The notes under the pieces: model-generated | Seen by the model: only the letters and a program-made list of their open reading frames with translations | Told to the model about the DNA's origin: nothing | Database searches by the model: none | Origin: Isoperla grammatica | Taxonomy: Eukaryota; Arthropoda; Insecta; Plecoptera; Perlodidae | Length of the DNA: 64,000 nucleotides | Direction: 5' to 3' | Assembly: GCA_945910005.1 (NCBI GenBank) | Contig: OX246747.1 | Coordinates: forward strand, 12,119,035 to 12,183,034 | Program-made: the position numbers and the translations under genes | Shown here: positions 44,554 through 56,147 of the stretch, in pieces | How positions within the stretch are numbered: the first letter of the stretch is position 1 | How the letters are laid out: each line of letters opens with the position of its first letter

Positions 44554-45689
44554 ATTATAACTATAATAAGTTCGAACAATGCGCGTGTCCTTGAACACGC
44601 GTGGCCTATAATTGTGCGATCTGCTAATGAGATGGGCCTAGTATAGCTGACTGTGAGTGAGAAAAGAAGAAGGTTCTGATATGTATATTTACACCAAAAA
44701 GAAATGCTATAATAATTATCAAATGAAATAAATCAATTATTTATTTATTTATTACAAATTTTAAATAACATTATGTAGAAACGAAAATAGCATTATTGTA
44801 GCATTAATAAAGGATGAATTAGCCATTTAAGCACTCGAGGCACTCATGTTGTTGAACTAAACTCAAAATAAATCCAAATGAAATCAACACGACTTGATTG
44901 TCGCGTGTCGGCTGCCGCCCTGCTATAATAGTGCCTGTGCGTATCACGTTACAGCAGAGCGCCTGTGGACTCGCCGCTACACCATTAAACTTTGTCTCAT
45001 CGTAGGATGAGACTAGTCAAACCGGTTTTTCCGCTCTCTAGATTTTGTGCAACCCTAATTGTAGCTCGGCGCTTACAGCCCAACAGTAAATGGAATGACA
45101 GCTTCCCTAATTGATTCACATGATCGCGGTCAAATACCAGAAATAACTACCAGTGCAGTATTATCGGCAACTGAATTAGCACTACTACAACATATAAAAT
45201 AACAGAAGGTTTTTATTTTCGTTATTTCATGAATGTGAAATTTTGAATGGAAGCTCTACTTCGAAAACTGGGCAAGTTGTTGAGTTTTTAGTATTGTTTT
45301 AAATATTACGGCCATTGGAACAGGTCTTAATTCTAAGAAATTGTTCAATCATCAGACTGTATTAGGATTTTCGGTTATGCACGATAAGCCGATAATTGCT
45401 TGTCAAGAATTTCGAGTGGACGAAGCGCGCGGATGTTGACAATGAAGGAATCTCAGGGGTCGGTAAAACCCTACTCTTGCAGTGGCATTTGCCATTTCTC
45501 GCGGTCTCATCCTGCAGTGAGACAAAGTTTAGTAGTTCTCATATATCGAAAAAAAATAGAACCAGTGTGAAAAGTCGGAACCAGTTCGGAACTGGTTTTG
45601 GCCTGCTTCGCCAACTTACTAAACAATGAGTGACAATTAATTACAACAATTGTTAATTGTTGTTGTTAGTCGTGAACACGCGAATCAGA

Positions 45690-45998
45690 CATTTTGATTG
45701 ATTGATTGATTAATGGGGCTTAACGTCTCATATTTTCGCAACTATGGCCAATCGAGACGATGAGCAGGTGATAATGAAGATGTAAAGATGATGATGAAGA
45801 GTAAAGTCACATCCGAATCAGGTCCATTGTACGTCGCGTGGGTCGACATACGGGAGTCCAGCAAGGGAGGGGCAGGGCCATGTGGGAGGAGAAATCTTCA
45901 GTGGGACAGTGGGAGGGAAGGGACAGGGTCTCTTTTTGTCGCCTCTTACGACTAGCAGAGTCACTCTGGGCCTATTCTTTCCCGGGCCCAGACGAGCC
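45690..45998 (-). repeat. SINE-like repeat, subtype 3
   Basis: TGATTGATTGATTGATTAAT GGGG to TCTTTCCCGGGCCCAGAC. 45999-46640 is rich in TAGGCCTA-type words and has no gene. Confidence 0.9.
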
Positions 45999-46642
45999 GC
46001 TACACATACCATGGTTTGTCCATTTATCATTTAATTTTTTATTTTTTTTAAGTAATGAAAGTCTTATTCATATGAAGCATACCCATTAAGATTTAAAATT
46101 CATATTATTTTATAATTGTGTTTTGCAATGTTTATTATTATATATTTCATAAGACGTAAAAATGTAGGCCTAGGCCTATGCTGTAAAGATGCTGTGGAGT
46201 CTCTCAGCTGAAGATGAGCGGAAGTTTCTTTGGCTTCCGCAAGCTTTAGCCGTAGGGCTTTGAAAGCTTATTACAATACAGCCTACATGAAGCATACACA
46301 AGATCTCGCATAAGCGAGAGTTTCTAGGACCATTGGGTTTGAGATTTTTATCTCCGCTACGGCGTCATCTAGCTTGGAAGGTTCAACTTTTGTATAGGCG
46401 TAGCCCATTTCTTTATTTATCGTCCTAGGGCCTAGGCTTCCTAGCCCCTAGTACTAGTGCCAAGTTGGTTTGCAGCTCAATAAGCAGAAGCAGTGCAGAC
46501 GGAAAGAAAAGTGAAGAACTGCCTCCTAGGCTCTAGCCTTCACCAGTGGTGAATTTTGCCTACCTAGCCTAGGCCAAGGCTAGGCCTGCCGCCGCTTAGA
46601 TCAAGGTAAGCTACAATGCTATACGTACTTTTTTTTTTACAT

Positions 46643-46785
46643 AGTGCGGAAATGATTCAGGTAAAAGAGTTACCAGCGTTATTATTATATTGACAACTTT
46701 CTTTGATCCATGTTTATATTAAATTCATTTTTTTGTTATATAATACAATGCCACGTTATATAATCAAGAAATATATATCAAAAGT
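46643..46785 (+). repeat. Partial duplicate of the 28.14-28.27 kb region
   Basis: GATTCAG/GTAAAAGAGTTACC AGCG, the following intron-like sequence and ATGCCACGTTATATAATC AAG are shared, including the donor-like site and the ATG of the acidic frame. Only the last few bases of the 72-bp module are present. 46786-48140 has no gene apart from the listed repeats. Confidence 0.85.
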
Positions 46786-46899
46786 CTCAACTTTATATAT
46801 AATATTGTTCACCATTTTCTGGGTTTCGTCACACGAAATAAATTGAGAAGGTGGTTGTGCAGGGGTGGCCGCACGAGAAACAACGCATCGAAACAACGC

Positions 46900-46977
46900 A
46901 TCCTTCCAACTAATAGCGGTACCGTTATATTCTATGGTTAAACCTTTCTACGTCAACAAACAATACCCCATAGATAG
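46900..46977 (+). repeat. Short dispersed duplication, copy B
   Basis: Counterpart of 2955-3032 (TAATAGCGGTACCGTTATATT...CATAGATAGTT). Confidence 0.6.
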
Positions 46978-47975
46978 TTGAGACCGTGGCGAGGTTATGG
47001 GGCTTCTCACTAACATCAACTTGCAAGTATATAATATTAATGTGTAGTTAATTACGTTTAAAAATTGTGTTTGCGATATACTTATTAAACTATATCAAAC
47101 GTATTCTTGAATAAAAGTAGTAGGCTGCAAGCCTTTATAGTATAGTTATGTTTTGAAAAAGTTCTTAAACCTTCTACCACACTAATGAAGTGTTTATTTT
47201 CCATTTGCAAGCCTTCTAGCTACAGTTTGTTGTTGTTATAGGTTTCAAGTGGGAGAAAACGGATAACCGAAGAGTATTAATGGAAAGTTACAATATTGCG
47301 CTGCAGAGGATCAACTTTTTAACAAAGTATAGGCTATACAAAACATTGATAGTCTATATCTTGTCATCGGCAGCCAAATATTGAAGACAAAACGTGGATT
47401 TTCTAGAGGGGAACGTTGGGCAAGACATGTTAAGATAAAGATACAAGAAGTGCAAAGCGAGGTAACATGAATGATGGAAGGAGATTTATTGTGTTGCATG
47501 GATGCGTAGGGGGGGGGGGGGGGTAGAGGTGATTTGTCCCTTAATCCAGTTTACTCTTTGCTTCTGGTAGTAACACTGGTGACTACCATGGTGAAATGAA
47601 TAGCAATACCTCAGATACAATTAAAACTAAAAATAGTTTGCACTTCACTACACCAGCTACCGAATAACTGTCTTACTAACCCCAGAGGCAGGGAAGATTT
47701 GTTTTGTTCCCTGAATTCCAATTAGAAACGGTTTTCTGTTGTCCTCGAGCGAGAAGGCTCTTAGGCCAAAAGCTTTAATAGATATCAAGGATGCCATGAT
47801 AGTCTTCTCTCTGGGCATTGCTTAGTACTCGATAAGTAACTACCATACGGAGCAACGTGACACTGCATTGTGCAGAAGAGCAATATTGAGGCACATATTT
47901 GACTAAGATACTTTGTATGAAACGCAAGCAACCAATTTGAGTTTCGTTTGAGTGGTGTGATGACTAAAGATGGAA

Positions 47976-48054
47976 CCGTTGAGTGAGAAATATATTACAT
48001 GTTGATTAATATAACATATTATGTAAAACATGTATTGTATTTCTCGCTCAACGG
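47976..48054. repeat. Inverted repeat
   Basis: CCGTTGAGTGAGAAATA pairs with TATTTCTCGCTCAACGG at 16 of 17 positions. The AT-rich interior holds a second nested pair (ACATGTT and AACATGT). Confidence 0.9.
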
Positions 48055-48149
48055 GTGAAACTCTTTCCTAGGAGTTGCAATCCATGCAGCCAATGTTCCT
48101 GTGATGGCAGGTGAACGTGACGCAATGCCGAGCGGAATGAAGAGCGCCC

Positions 48150-48955
48150 ATCACCTTCTACGGGGTAGAGGACTACCGCACGATACTAAACATCATAAAG
48201 TCAACCACCTGTGGCCAATTCACGCTCTCATCCACCCGTGACGCGTTCCGCATAAAGGCCGCCGACATCGCCACGTACGATCAGCTGATCGCCGCCTTCC
48301 GCCGCGAGGACCTTCAATTCTTCACTTTCCCCAAAGCGGACCAAAACAACGAAAATTTGTCCTCCGTGGCCTCTCGGCCACAGTCCACGTCGACGACATC
48401 AAGGCCCACCTCACCGAGCAACGCTTCAACTTCACGGAGGTTACGCAGCTCCTTCACCGCCCCGTCGACGGGGTCCGCAGACCGATGCCACTCTACGTCG
48501 TAACCATGAAAATCGTCGATTCGAGCGACGGAAGGTCACTCTCGACAATTGAAAGAGTGTGCTACCATCGGGTCACCGTTGAAAAATACAGGAGACCACA
48601 GGGACCGCGGCAGTGCTACAACTGCCAAAAATACGGCCACAGTTCCGCTTTCTGTACCCTCCCAACTTCCTGCTTCAAGTGCGCACGAACCCACCCGTCC
48701 ACTAAGTGCACCAAGCCTCGCTCCTTGCCTGCCCTGTGTATCAACTGCAACGGCGACCACCCGGCATCATCCCGCCGCTGCCCAGCCTTCCTGCGCATCA
48801 GAGACCAACAGGCTCAACGCGCCCTCCCGTTTCGCTGTCCCGGCGACAAAATAAGAAATCCACCACCCCGGGGTTCCCGCCCCTACCCACACACCCATAC
48901 ACCCGCACTGGTGTCTCGTACGCTTATCAGAGGCGACTACAGGTGTGAGCGTACT
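48150..48955 (+). pseudogene. LINE ORF1 (gag-like) with pre-C2HC region and zinc knuckles
   Basis: It starts with ITFYGVEDYRTILNIIK and RKAADIATYDQL-like coding. A frameshift near 48357 leads to RGLSATVHVDDIKAHLTEQR, typical of the pre-zinc-knuckle domain of jockey/I-type LINE ORF1. Three knuckles follow: CYNCQKYGHSSAFC, CFKCARTHPSTKC and CINCNGDHPASSRRC. Such proteins bind element RNA. The tail shifts frame near 48850 and no endonuclease or RT follows. GC content is markedly higher than in the flanks. Confidence 0.85.
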
Positions 48956-49236
48956 GTGCAAATCATCATAAGGAACAAAATACCTCACGTTTATTGTATA
49001 TTATTATTATTCTATATTGATTATATTAAGCTTAATTTCAAAAACATTCATGTATAACAAATAAAGACAATAAGGAATTTGCACATTGTATTTTCGTCGA
49101 CTTTTTTTGTTAAAAAATAATCGGAGTTTGATGTAGTTTTCTCAGTTGCAACAATTAAAATTAACATAAAAAACTACTCCCCAATCCGCTTGTAGAGCAT
49201 ATTGTCCCGCATTTGACTATTGTCGTGGCACAACAC

Positions 49237-50135
49237 CATGACAGTGACGCTCTCGCCGGAATTCCTCGTCTGGGCAATGATGATGGTGCCGGATGCAGTA
49301 CGGCCATCGACTCCCAACATGACTTCGCTGATTACGAGTCTGGAGTCAGATGGAGGTAAATAGCCTATGTTTTATGTGTGAACTTCTGCAACATATTATT
49401 GACTAGACCAAGTGGGTGAGACTGCTGAGTGTGTATGCCTCATGGAAATGCAGCTATGATGCAGATGGCTCTCTTTTGGAGGATGAATATTCTGGTTTTA
49501 TTATTATATTACAGAAATATATTATTTACTATATTTAGCGAACGTATAGACATGGCCTACCGCAATACAGTACATCTTTTATATAAGTTCTATCTTTACT
49601 TACATGTTTGACAGTCTCTATTTATAAGTTTCAATTTTAGTTCTTGGTGTTTAGCCTATTAACTAGCCAAACATATTTTCTTGCATAATTATTGTACAGG
49701 ATGGTTTGACAGTTTCTGAACCCCAAACTGTTTATTATGTTTACAGACGTGGAAATGGAACAGAACAACGAACCATTTCCACTCATCTCCCAGACTCCAG
49801 AGACGCCACGGCCTGCTACCGAATCTGCTGGAACTGCTACTTCCTCTCGCAGCTTTAGCAGATGTCGGAGTAAGCTGGCCGTAATCAGCGAAGAGCATGA
49901 AGAAAGGATGTCGCAGCTCACGTGTGATGCTACAAGGCAAACAAGCCTACACGAGCTGCGCATCTTGGAGTCGAGGGCTGCGGCTGAATTCAGAGCCAAG
50001 CGGGAGGAGTTCCTACTCGAGGTTTCTCGAAGGCAATCCCTAGCAGAGGAAGCCTTCGAGAAAGAGCGTCGCTGTCTGGTGTTAAGACAAATGCGGGAGA
50101 GGCATGACCTTGAGTGCAAGCGGTTGGGGAAGTGA
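49237..50135 (+). CDS. Two-exon coiled-coil protein C-terminus
   Basis: Exon A (to 49355) reads VTLSPEFLVWAMMMVPDAVR then TPNMTSLITSLESDG at a GGAG/GTAAAT donor. Exon B (49747-50135), after TTTACAG, joins in phase: DVEMEQNNEPFPLISQTPET, a Ser/Thr linker and a charged helix (SEEHEERMSQLTCDATRQTS; EKERRCLVLRQMRERHDLEC) ending at TGA. A Pro/Ser linker followed by a Glu/Arg coiled coil resembles the C-terminal half of Harbinger MYB-like accessory proteins. No MYB domain is adjacent, so that identity is tentative. The frame is intact. Confidence 0.4.
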
Positions 50136-50194
50136 GAGGTGGATGTGGCCGTCACTGTACCCGTTTGATGCAGTGCAATGGTGGATTTTATATT

Positions 50195-50460
50195 CAGGGG
50201 GAGTCCAGCAAGGGAGGGCAGGGCCAAATGGGAGGAGAAATATTCAGTAGGACAGTGGGGGGGGGGGGGGGAGATTGATTGATTGATTTTTGGATTTTGG
50301 GCGCTTTTAACGGCGAGGGTCATTCGCGCCTCCAAGATGTATGTTATAAGTAAAGTATGGTCAAAAAGGTATATTTTAAAATGTAAATGTCCTTCCGTCG
50401 ACTCTTACGACTAGCAGAGTCACTCTGGGCCCATTCTACCCCGGGCCGAGACGGGTCAGG
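50195..50460 (-). repeat. Rearranged SINE-like subtype 3 fragments
   Basis: GGGAGTCCAGCAAGGGAGGG to poly-G at about 50272, then a foreign 110-bp piece, then TCTTACGACTAGCAGAGTCA to GGGCCGAGACGGG. The normal middle is replaced. 50461-50879 has no gene. Confidence 0.75.
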
Positions 50461-50879
50461 TTACAAAACCAAACTGTCGTTCACGGGTTAACTGATATTA
50501 ACGAAGTTTATAAAAATAAAAAAATAATATTATCAAAATAACAAATGAAATTTCCATGTGTTATTTCATCCATAAACTTATTTTTCATCTTTTGTTTCAT
50601 ACTCTGCAACTCAACGTCGTATTTTTTTCTTAGCAGATCACATTTTGCCAGAAAATCACCTCTTGTGAAATGAGATTTATTTCTTTATCCAGGAGTTGAT
50701 TTTCCTCTTCTTTTGCAGGTAATAGTGCATTTACCTTGGCAAGATCCTCACGCACTTGGTTATTTTCGTCGTTCGGGTTAGATAAGCTTCTTGAAGACGT
50801 GTTTCTTCTTTAACTTGCTGGGTAAGACACAGCTTCAAAGAGCTGATCACTTGCAATGCTGCATTCTTTTCGTTGATTG

Positions 50880-51170
50880 ATGATTGATTAATGGGGCTAA
50901 ACGTCTCATATTTTTGCAACAATCGACAGGTGGTCTACTTGTCACTTCTGTCACACGATAAACAGGTATTCCACTTGTCACATGATCGACAGGTGGTCTA
51001 CTTGTCACTTCTGTCACACGATCAACAGGTATTCTACTTGTCACACGATCGACAGGGAAGGGGAGGAAAGGGGGTTGGGGTGTGGACTGCACTTCGTCTG
51101 ACTTCTCCTCGACCAGTCCGGCTAGGGTGGCCCTACCAGAAGCATAAGCTTCCGCCGGCATAGCTCTCGA
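50880..51170 (-). repeat. SINE-like repeat with an internal foreign minisatellite
   Basis: The (TGAT) end and ATGGGGCTAAACGTCTCAT, then three ACGAT.GACAGGT / TACTTGTCAC-type units (about 50925-51055), then GGACTGCACTTCGTCTGACT to GCCGGCATAGCTCTCG. The usual middle is replaced by the small tandem array. Confidence 0.8.
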
Positions 51171-51645
51171 ATTTAACAGGGAAAGAACTTGTTGAAAAGC
51201 TACCCGTGACTGTATCTGGTTCCGGAGTCAACCAACTTCTTGGTGTCCCGAAGTTGATTTCAAGCACTGGAGAGGCCCAAGCTTCTGCAGTGGTACATTT
51301 GTTGGAAGAATGGGGAATAATTGACAATATAAAAGGCATAAGCTATGATTCTACTGCGAGCAACACTGGCCATAGCCTGCGTGGTTTTGGAACAAAAATT
51401 GGAGAACATTTGCTATGAAAGAGCTTCTTGTGACCCAACCTAGAGATGATTACCGCTAGTTCCTAGAACTAGCTATAATCTTCCTTGGAGGAGTTCCTCT
51501 CCGTGGAGTGAGATTTTTTGTTCCCGGAGCTCTACACCATGCCCGATGGATGGCAAAAGCGTTGTATTCTTTTAAGATATGGATGTTCCGAGCACAATTT
51601 AAGCTGACTGCCCGTTAAGAGAATGGACTCCGTGAAGTTTGTGTA
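51165..51645 (+). pseudogene. Unclassified transposase-like relic
   Basis: Forward frame: GVPKLISSTGEAQASAVVHL LEEWGIIDNIKGISYDSTAS NTG, then stops and shifts, with further in-order blocks (a PELYTMPDGWQKR-type box in shifted frames; HARWMAKALYSFKIWMFRAQ FKLT across frames). The STGEAQA and D(S/T)TASNTG boxes with a later HARWMAKALY box occur together in a multicopy invertebrate ORF, probably an RNase-H-fold transposase. The superfamily is not assigned. Inactive. 51646-52110 shows no recognised gene. Confidence 0.6.
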
Positions 51646-52109
51646 TTTTTAGTCCGAGTTTATTATTTATAATTTATTTTGTATTATTATTATTATTTTT
51701 ATTATTTATCTACTGATATTAATTCACTAGTAAGTATGATTGTATCGGTAATAGAAAGACAAATAAAAAACCACTGATTATATAATTTTCAGCGTTTTAT
51801 AGCGCAATGTAAGCCGCGGTTTACTAGACCATTACCTACTCGATCTCGGCCAACTGCGCCGGCAGATCAACAACAAAATTGGTACTTTGTTACTATGCAG
51901 TGAAAAAAGCAGTTGTTTGGTTACGTTCGGCGATATTGGTTCAACGTTGGGACGCCTGAACGGTTTTCGGTACACAACGCCCCGAAAAGAGCCAACAACA
52001 ATTCCGAGTCCTTCAACAGAAACCTGTTGGGAGTTCACCTCTCGCGTTGACTGAACTTTTTACCATTGAACTTGCTTCCTTGGACTTTTTCTACTGTCTT
52101 AAGGTTACA

Positions 52110-53095
52110 AATCCAGTCAGTGTTCAGTGATCTATCCAAGAGAGAAGACCCTGACCAGTCGAAAAAGAATACGATAGTGCTTTTGTACATAATGAGTTCA
52201 TCGGTGACAGCGTGATAATAAGATTTCTAAATCATGTGTGGAAAAAAGAATCACCACGCGATCATGAGTATATAAATTATTAATGAGAGAAGACGTATGC
52301 ATAGATCCTTCACTTTTCTTGTATCAGGGGTTGAAATTAACGCATGAATATGAAGCGCACTCGTATAAAGAGTTTAAGAAATGCGTACAGATGCACTTCA
52401 TGCAAAGAAGCAAGAATAATGAGAGAGGTAAAAACGTTGTTATGGAACTAACAGCTACCCTGTTCAAACAGGTGATGAATCATGGAAGAGTATATCTAGG
52501 ATATCGCTCTCATAAGGTTATTGAATATTTGGTAGCAACTAAGTGCTATAAATGCTTGGGCTATGGCAATATAGCTAAGCACTGTAATAAAGAAAACATT
52601 ATTTGCGGTCACTGTGGTAAAATGGGTCATGAAACTAAACATTGTGATAGGAAAGTCAAGTTATAGAACTGTCTAGTTATTCTATGACGATGTATAAATT
52701 GCAATGTCGCTAAGAAAAATGATTAACACAGTCATAGAGACCCTAAGTGTCCAGTACATATGAGAGCTTAAGAGATAGAAAGAAACAATCGATTATGGAT
52801 AGAAAGAGTACAAGTTCAAAGTTGCGCATAATAAAAATAAATGGGCAAAGGTCTATGGCTGTTGCTAGCCAAATCAGAGATGCGTATAACTTTAATTTAA
52901 TTCAATGATTTTAATTTGATAGTGATGCAGATGAAAATGAAATGGATATTATCCTTGTGCAAGGACCATACAACTACAAGAATAAGGTAAAAGGTTACGG
53001 CTTGGCATGCAGCATGGTAGCAAATGAAAGCAAAGAAGAGTGTGCCTCTGCCGCTATAATCATAAGGAACCCAAATGTGGTAGTTACGAGACGGT
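52110..53095 (+). pseudogene. LINE ORF1 C-terminus and start of ORF2 endonuclease
   Basis: The intact frame 52283-52666 ends with two zinc knuckles (CYKCLGYGNIAKHC, CGHCGKMGHETKHC). After decay, KSTSSKLRIIKINGQRSMAV, then DIILVQGPYNYKNKVKGYGL and ASAAIIIRNPNVVV read across frames. The latter is the first conserved block of an APE-type endonuclease (LvQEPY), here with Gly in place of Glu, a metal-binding position. The element is truncated after it, and no RT follows. Upstream, FVHNEFIGDSVIIRFLNHVW probably belongs to ORF1. 53096-54076 holds no recognised gene. Confidence 0.75.
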
Positions 53096-54082
53096 GAAGG
53101 TATCTAGGTAACTTAACATTTTTAAATTAAGTTTTTTTGATGAAGGTTGATTAACATTGATATTATATCTGCAAAAAGTGGTTTTAAAAAAATTACACTT
53201 TTATTTTTTACGTGTACCGATAGCTTTAAAGGTATGTACGTTTATGTAATTCAACCTCTAGACCATATTTGTCAAGTACACGAAAATGTAGTATGCTATA
53301 GGTTGCTATCTTAGGAATGATGGAATACATTTTTGAAACACAATTATGTGACCATTTTTTTTTAATGAATTTTTTCGTGTCCCGGTGAAAAGGCACTTGA
53401 GTATATGCTGTTTTTACTATTCCATAACTTTATTATGAAAAGAGTCACTTTCAAGAAATTAAGTGCATATCATGCGCTCGACCCTTTTCTTCCCAAAATG
53501 CTTGCAGTCTCAAGGCTACGTAAAAAACTTTTCGAGTGTTGGTGATTTACGTACACGGATGTAAAGCGCACCAGTTTGCTCGTGTCGCAGTCCAGCCGTA
53601 ACTACTTTACGGGTCTTGACATGTAATTTGCGCAAAGAAATTGTCTCCTTGTGTCCTAGCACCGCTCAACAGTAGTTGAGAACGCAAATGTACAGATTTA
53701 ATCCAACTATTGGGGGGAAACATGACACCCAGTAAGCGGAGCGGCACCTTGCCAGGCGTGACCTTGCTTTGACCAGAGCCAGCGCTCGACTGAAATCAGA
53801 ACGAAGCGCGCGGAGGTCGGTCGGAGTTGCGGAAGTGGGGGGGAGGAGGGGTACACTTCAGACGTCACACATACACATTTACAAGTAATTCCTAGCAAAA
53901 GTGTTTTTTCAGGGGGGGTAGATTCGCCTTATGCACCTCACATGTGGCATGCGCTCTTATACAAAGAGCTTTCGTGAAGTGGCAGTCGCATCAATGTACT
54001 TTCAAGAAGTACATACAATAGATAATTACGTGGAGCAACAGGAAAGATTGGCAATCAGATTAAACAACAAGAACCTAATTAT

Positions 54083-54290
54083 GGGTCTGTCACCCATTGC
54101 TCCACGTTTTGCCAGAATTGCATCTGGCATGTTCACAAGTCCCTATCACGTCCTAATCATTCAACAGCCTAACGTCGACTGACTATTGTCAGCTGAGGCG
54201 CGCGTTGTCTGTATCACCAATGCTGTAGAAGGTGGAGGTGCGGGGCGGCGCGTTTCTATTGTTAATTTTGAGAGCTGGGCCATGCCTTGC
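54083..54290 (+). repeat. Dispersed repeat R1, copy B
   Basis: GTCACCCATTGCTCCACGTT to GAGAGCTGGGCCATG. Counterpart of 39735-39930, with an 11-base insertion at GACTGACTATTGTCAG. Confidence 0.85.
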
Positions 54291-54324
54291 CTTGGTTTTA
54301 CACGAGATGGGGTCGGATTAAAAA

Positions 54325-54785
54325 ATGATAATATTTGGGCTGAACGTCTTATATTTTTGATACTTGGCTAATCAAGACGATGAGTGGGTGATAATGAAGA
54401 TGAGAATGAGATGATGATGAATAATAAATTGATTGATTGATTAATGGGGCTTAACATCTCATTTTTGCAACAATGGCTAATCGAGACGATGAGCGGGATA
54501 AAATGAAGATGAGAAAGATGATGAAGAAAAATAAATTGATTGATTGATTAATGCGGCTTAACGTCTCATATTTTTGCAACAATACCTAATCGAGACGATG
54601 AGCGGGTGATAATGAAGATGAGAAAGATGATAATGAAGAATAAAGCCAAATCCGAATCAGATCCATTGTACATCGCGTGCGTCGACATACGGGAGACCAG
54701 CAAGTGAGGGCAAGGCCAAGTAAGGCGAGAAATATTCAGTGAGACAGTGGGAGGGAAGGGACAGGGTCTCTTTTTGTCCCACATC
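54325..54785 (-). repeat. Three SINE-like copies in head-to-tail tandem
   Basis: 3' portions beginning at about 54325 (subtype 2-like), 54426 and 54535 follow one another. The first two are cut near GATGATGAATAATAAATTGAT or GATGAAGAAAAATAAATTGAT. The third runs to GGGACAGGGTCTCTTTTTGT. Confidence 0.85.
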
Positions 54786-55009
54786 TCCACCTTCTACAGG
54801 AGTGAGAGTTTACATGAGTCAACTGCACACACATATGGTTGCAACGAGAACCACTCTTGAAGTCACTAGGTCGGAGTTCTGAAGATGACTGATGCTCCTG
54901 CCTGGCAGCGCGCTGCTTATATAGCCCGAAAGCCTAAATAAACGTTTCAATAGTCTTGAAAATGTGTATCATTGAGTTTTGTGCAGAAGTGAGTTTACAC
55001 TGTCCATAA

Positions 55010-55395
55010 TTATAGATAATTTTTTACAAAACATTATTTTTGGTTCCCAAAGCAAAACAATGCCAATTTCTGCCATTAATTGAATTATAACAACTTAAAT
55101 CGACATTATAATAGTTCGATACGCATTTAAATCAACATAACCATGGTTAGGAAGTAAATGTCATTCTCTAGTGACGAGTGTAGTTATGGAAACATTTAAC
55201 TGTCTATTATTATAAATAATACCTTGCAAAACATGAATTATTGGTGCCCTATGTAATTCAATGCTTTTTTGTCTTTAACTAAATTATAAGAACTTAAATC
55301 GACATTATAATAGTCCGATACGCATTTAAATCCACATTACCATGGTTAGGAAGTAAATCATTCTCTCGTGACAAGTGTAGTTATGAAAACGTGTG
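55010..55395. repeat. Tandem duplication, about 187-bp unit
   Basis: Two copies share AACTTAAATCGACATTATAATAG, TACGCATTTAAATC.ACAT and CCATGGTTAGGAAGTAAAT. 54786-55009 has no gene. Confidence 0.85.
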
Positions 55396-55402
55396 TGAAG
55401 AT

Positions 55403-55708
55403 TTGATTATTTAGGCTTAACGTCTCATATTTTTGCAACGAGGCTAATCGAGACAATGAGTGGGTGATATATGAAGATGAAATAGGTGGCTGTTTGGAGG
55501 AAAGGGGCCAATAGGAGGGCGGGGTGGAAAGGGGAAAAGGGGAGGAAAGGGGATTGGGGTGTGGACTGCACTTCGTCTGACTTCTCCTCCTCGACCAGTC
55601 CGGCTAGGGTGGCCCTACCAGAAGCATACGCTTCCGCCGGCATAGCTCTCGGGATCAACAAAGCGCGCAAACCTGCCCACCACGATAAGGTAGCAGTCCA
55701 TGCGCAGG
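55403..55708 (-). repeat. SINE-like repeat, subtype 2, near full length
   Basis: TTGATTATTTAGGCTTAACG to GTAGCAGTCCATGCGCAGG. GTGTGTG words flank both sides, a possible short target duplication. 55709-56143 has no recognised gene. Confidence 0.88.
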
Positions 55709-56147
55709 CGTGTGTGTAGGCCTAGCTGCAATTCCAAAGGGTCCATGAAGGAAGCTATTAAACCAATTTCCTGTGGAGTTTGACGATAACAAACTACTGG
55801 TGTATGAAAGCAGAAAAGGGGCAGAAAAACATTATAACAGTGGGTACCGTATGTTTGATTTGATGGAAAAAAAGTGAAGAATGAACTGCTTTTCTACACA
55901 ATTTTGGAGGCAATGGAATCCAGGTCATCCTGAATGCTCCCTTGATGTGTCAAGTTGAATTTGATAACTAGATAAATTCCGGAAGAGGAGATCAAGTTTA
56001 CATTAAGGTGCGCTTAGAGTAGACTAGTATTAGCAAAGTGGGACGGTACCTTATAAATATTGAAGTATTAAGAATGTATTGTGTGTGTTATTTGTACGTT
56101 AAGGCATTCTATAAAGTTATTAGTGTTGATGTTTCCTTAGAATAACT

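Noticed and set aside
52283..52666. CCHC protein as a host RNA-binding gene
   Set aside because: It is followed by an endonuclease-like block and decayed frames typical of LINE ORF1/ORF2.
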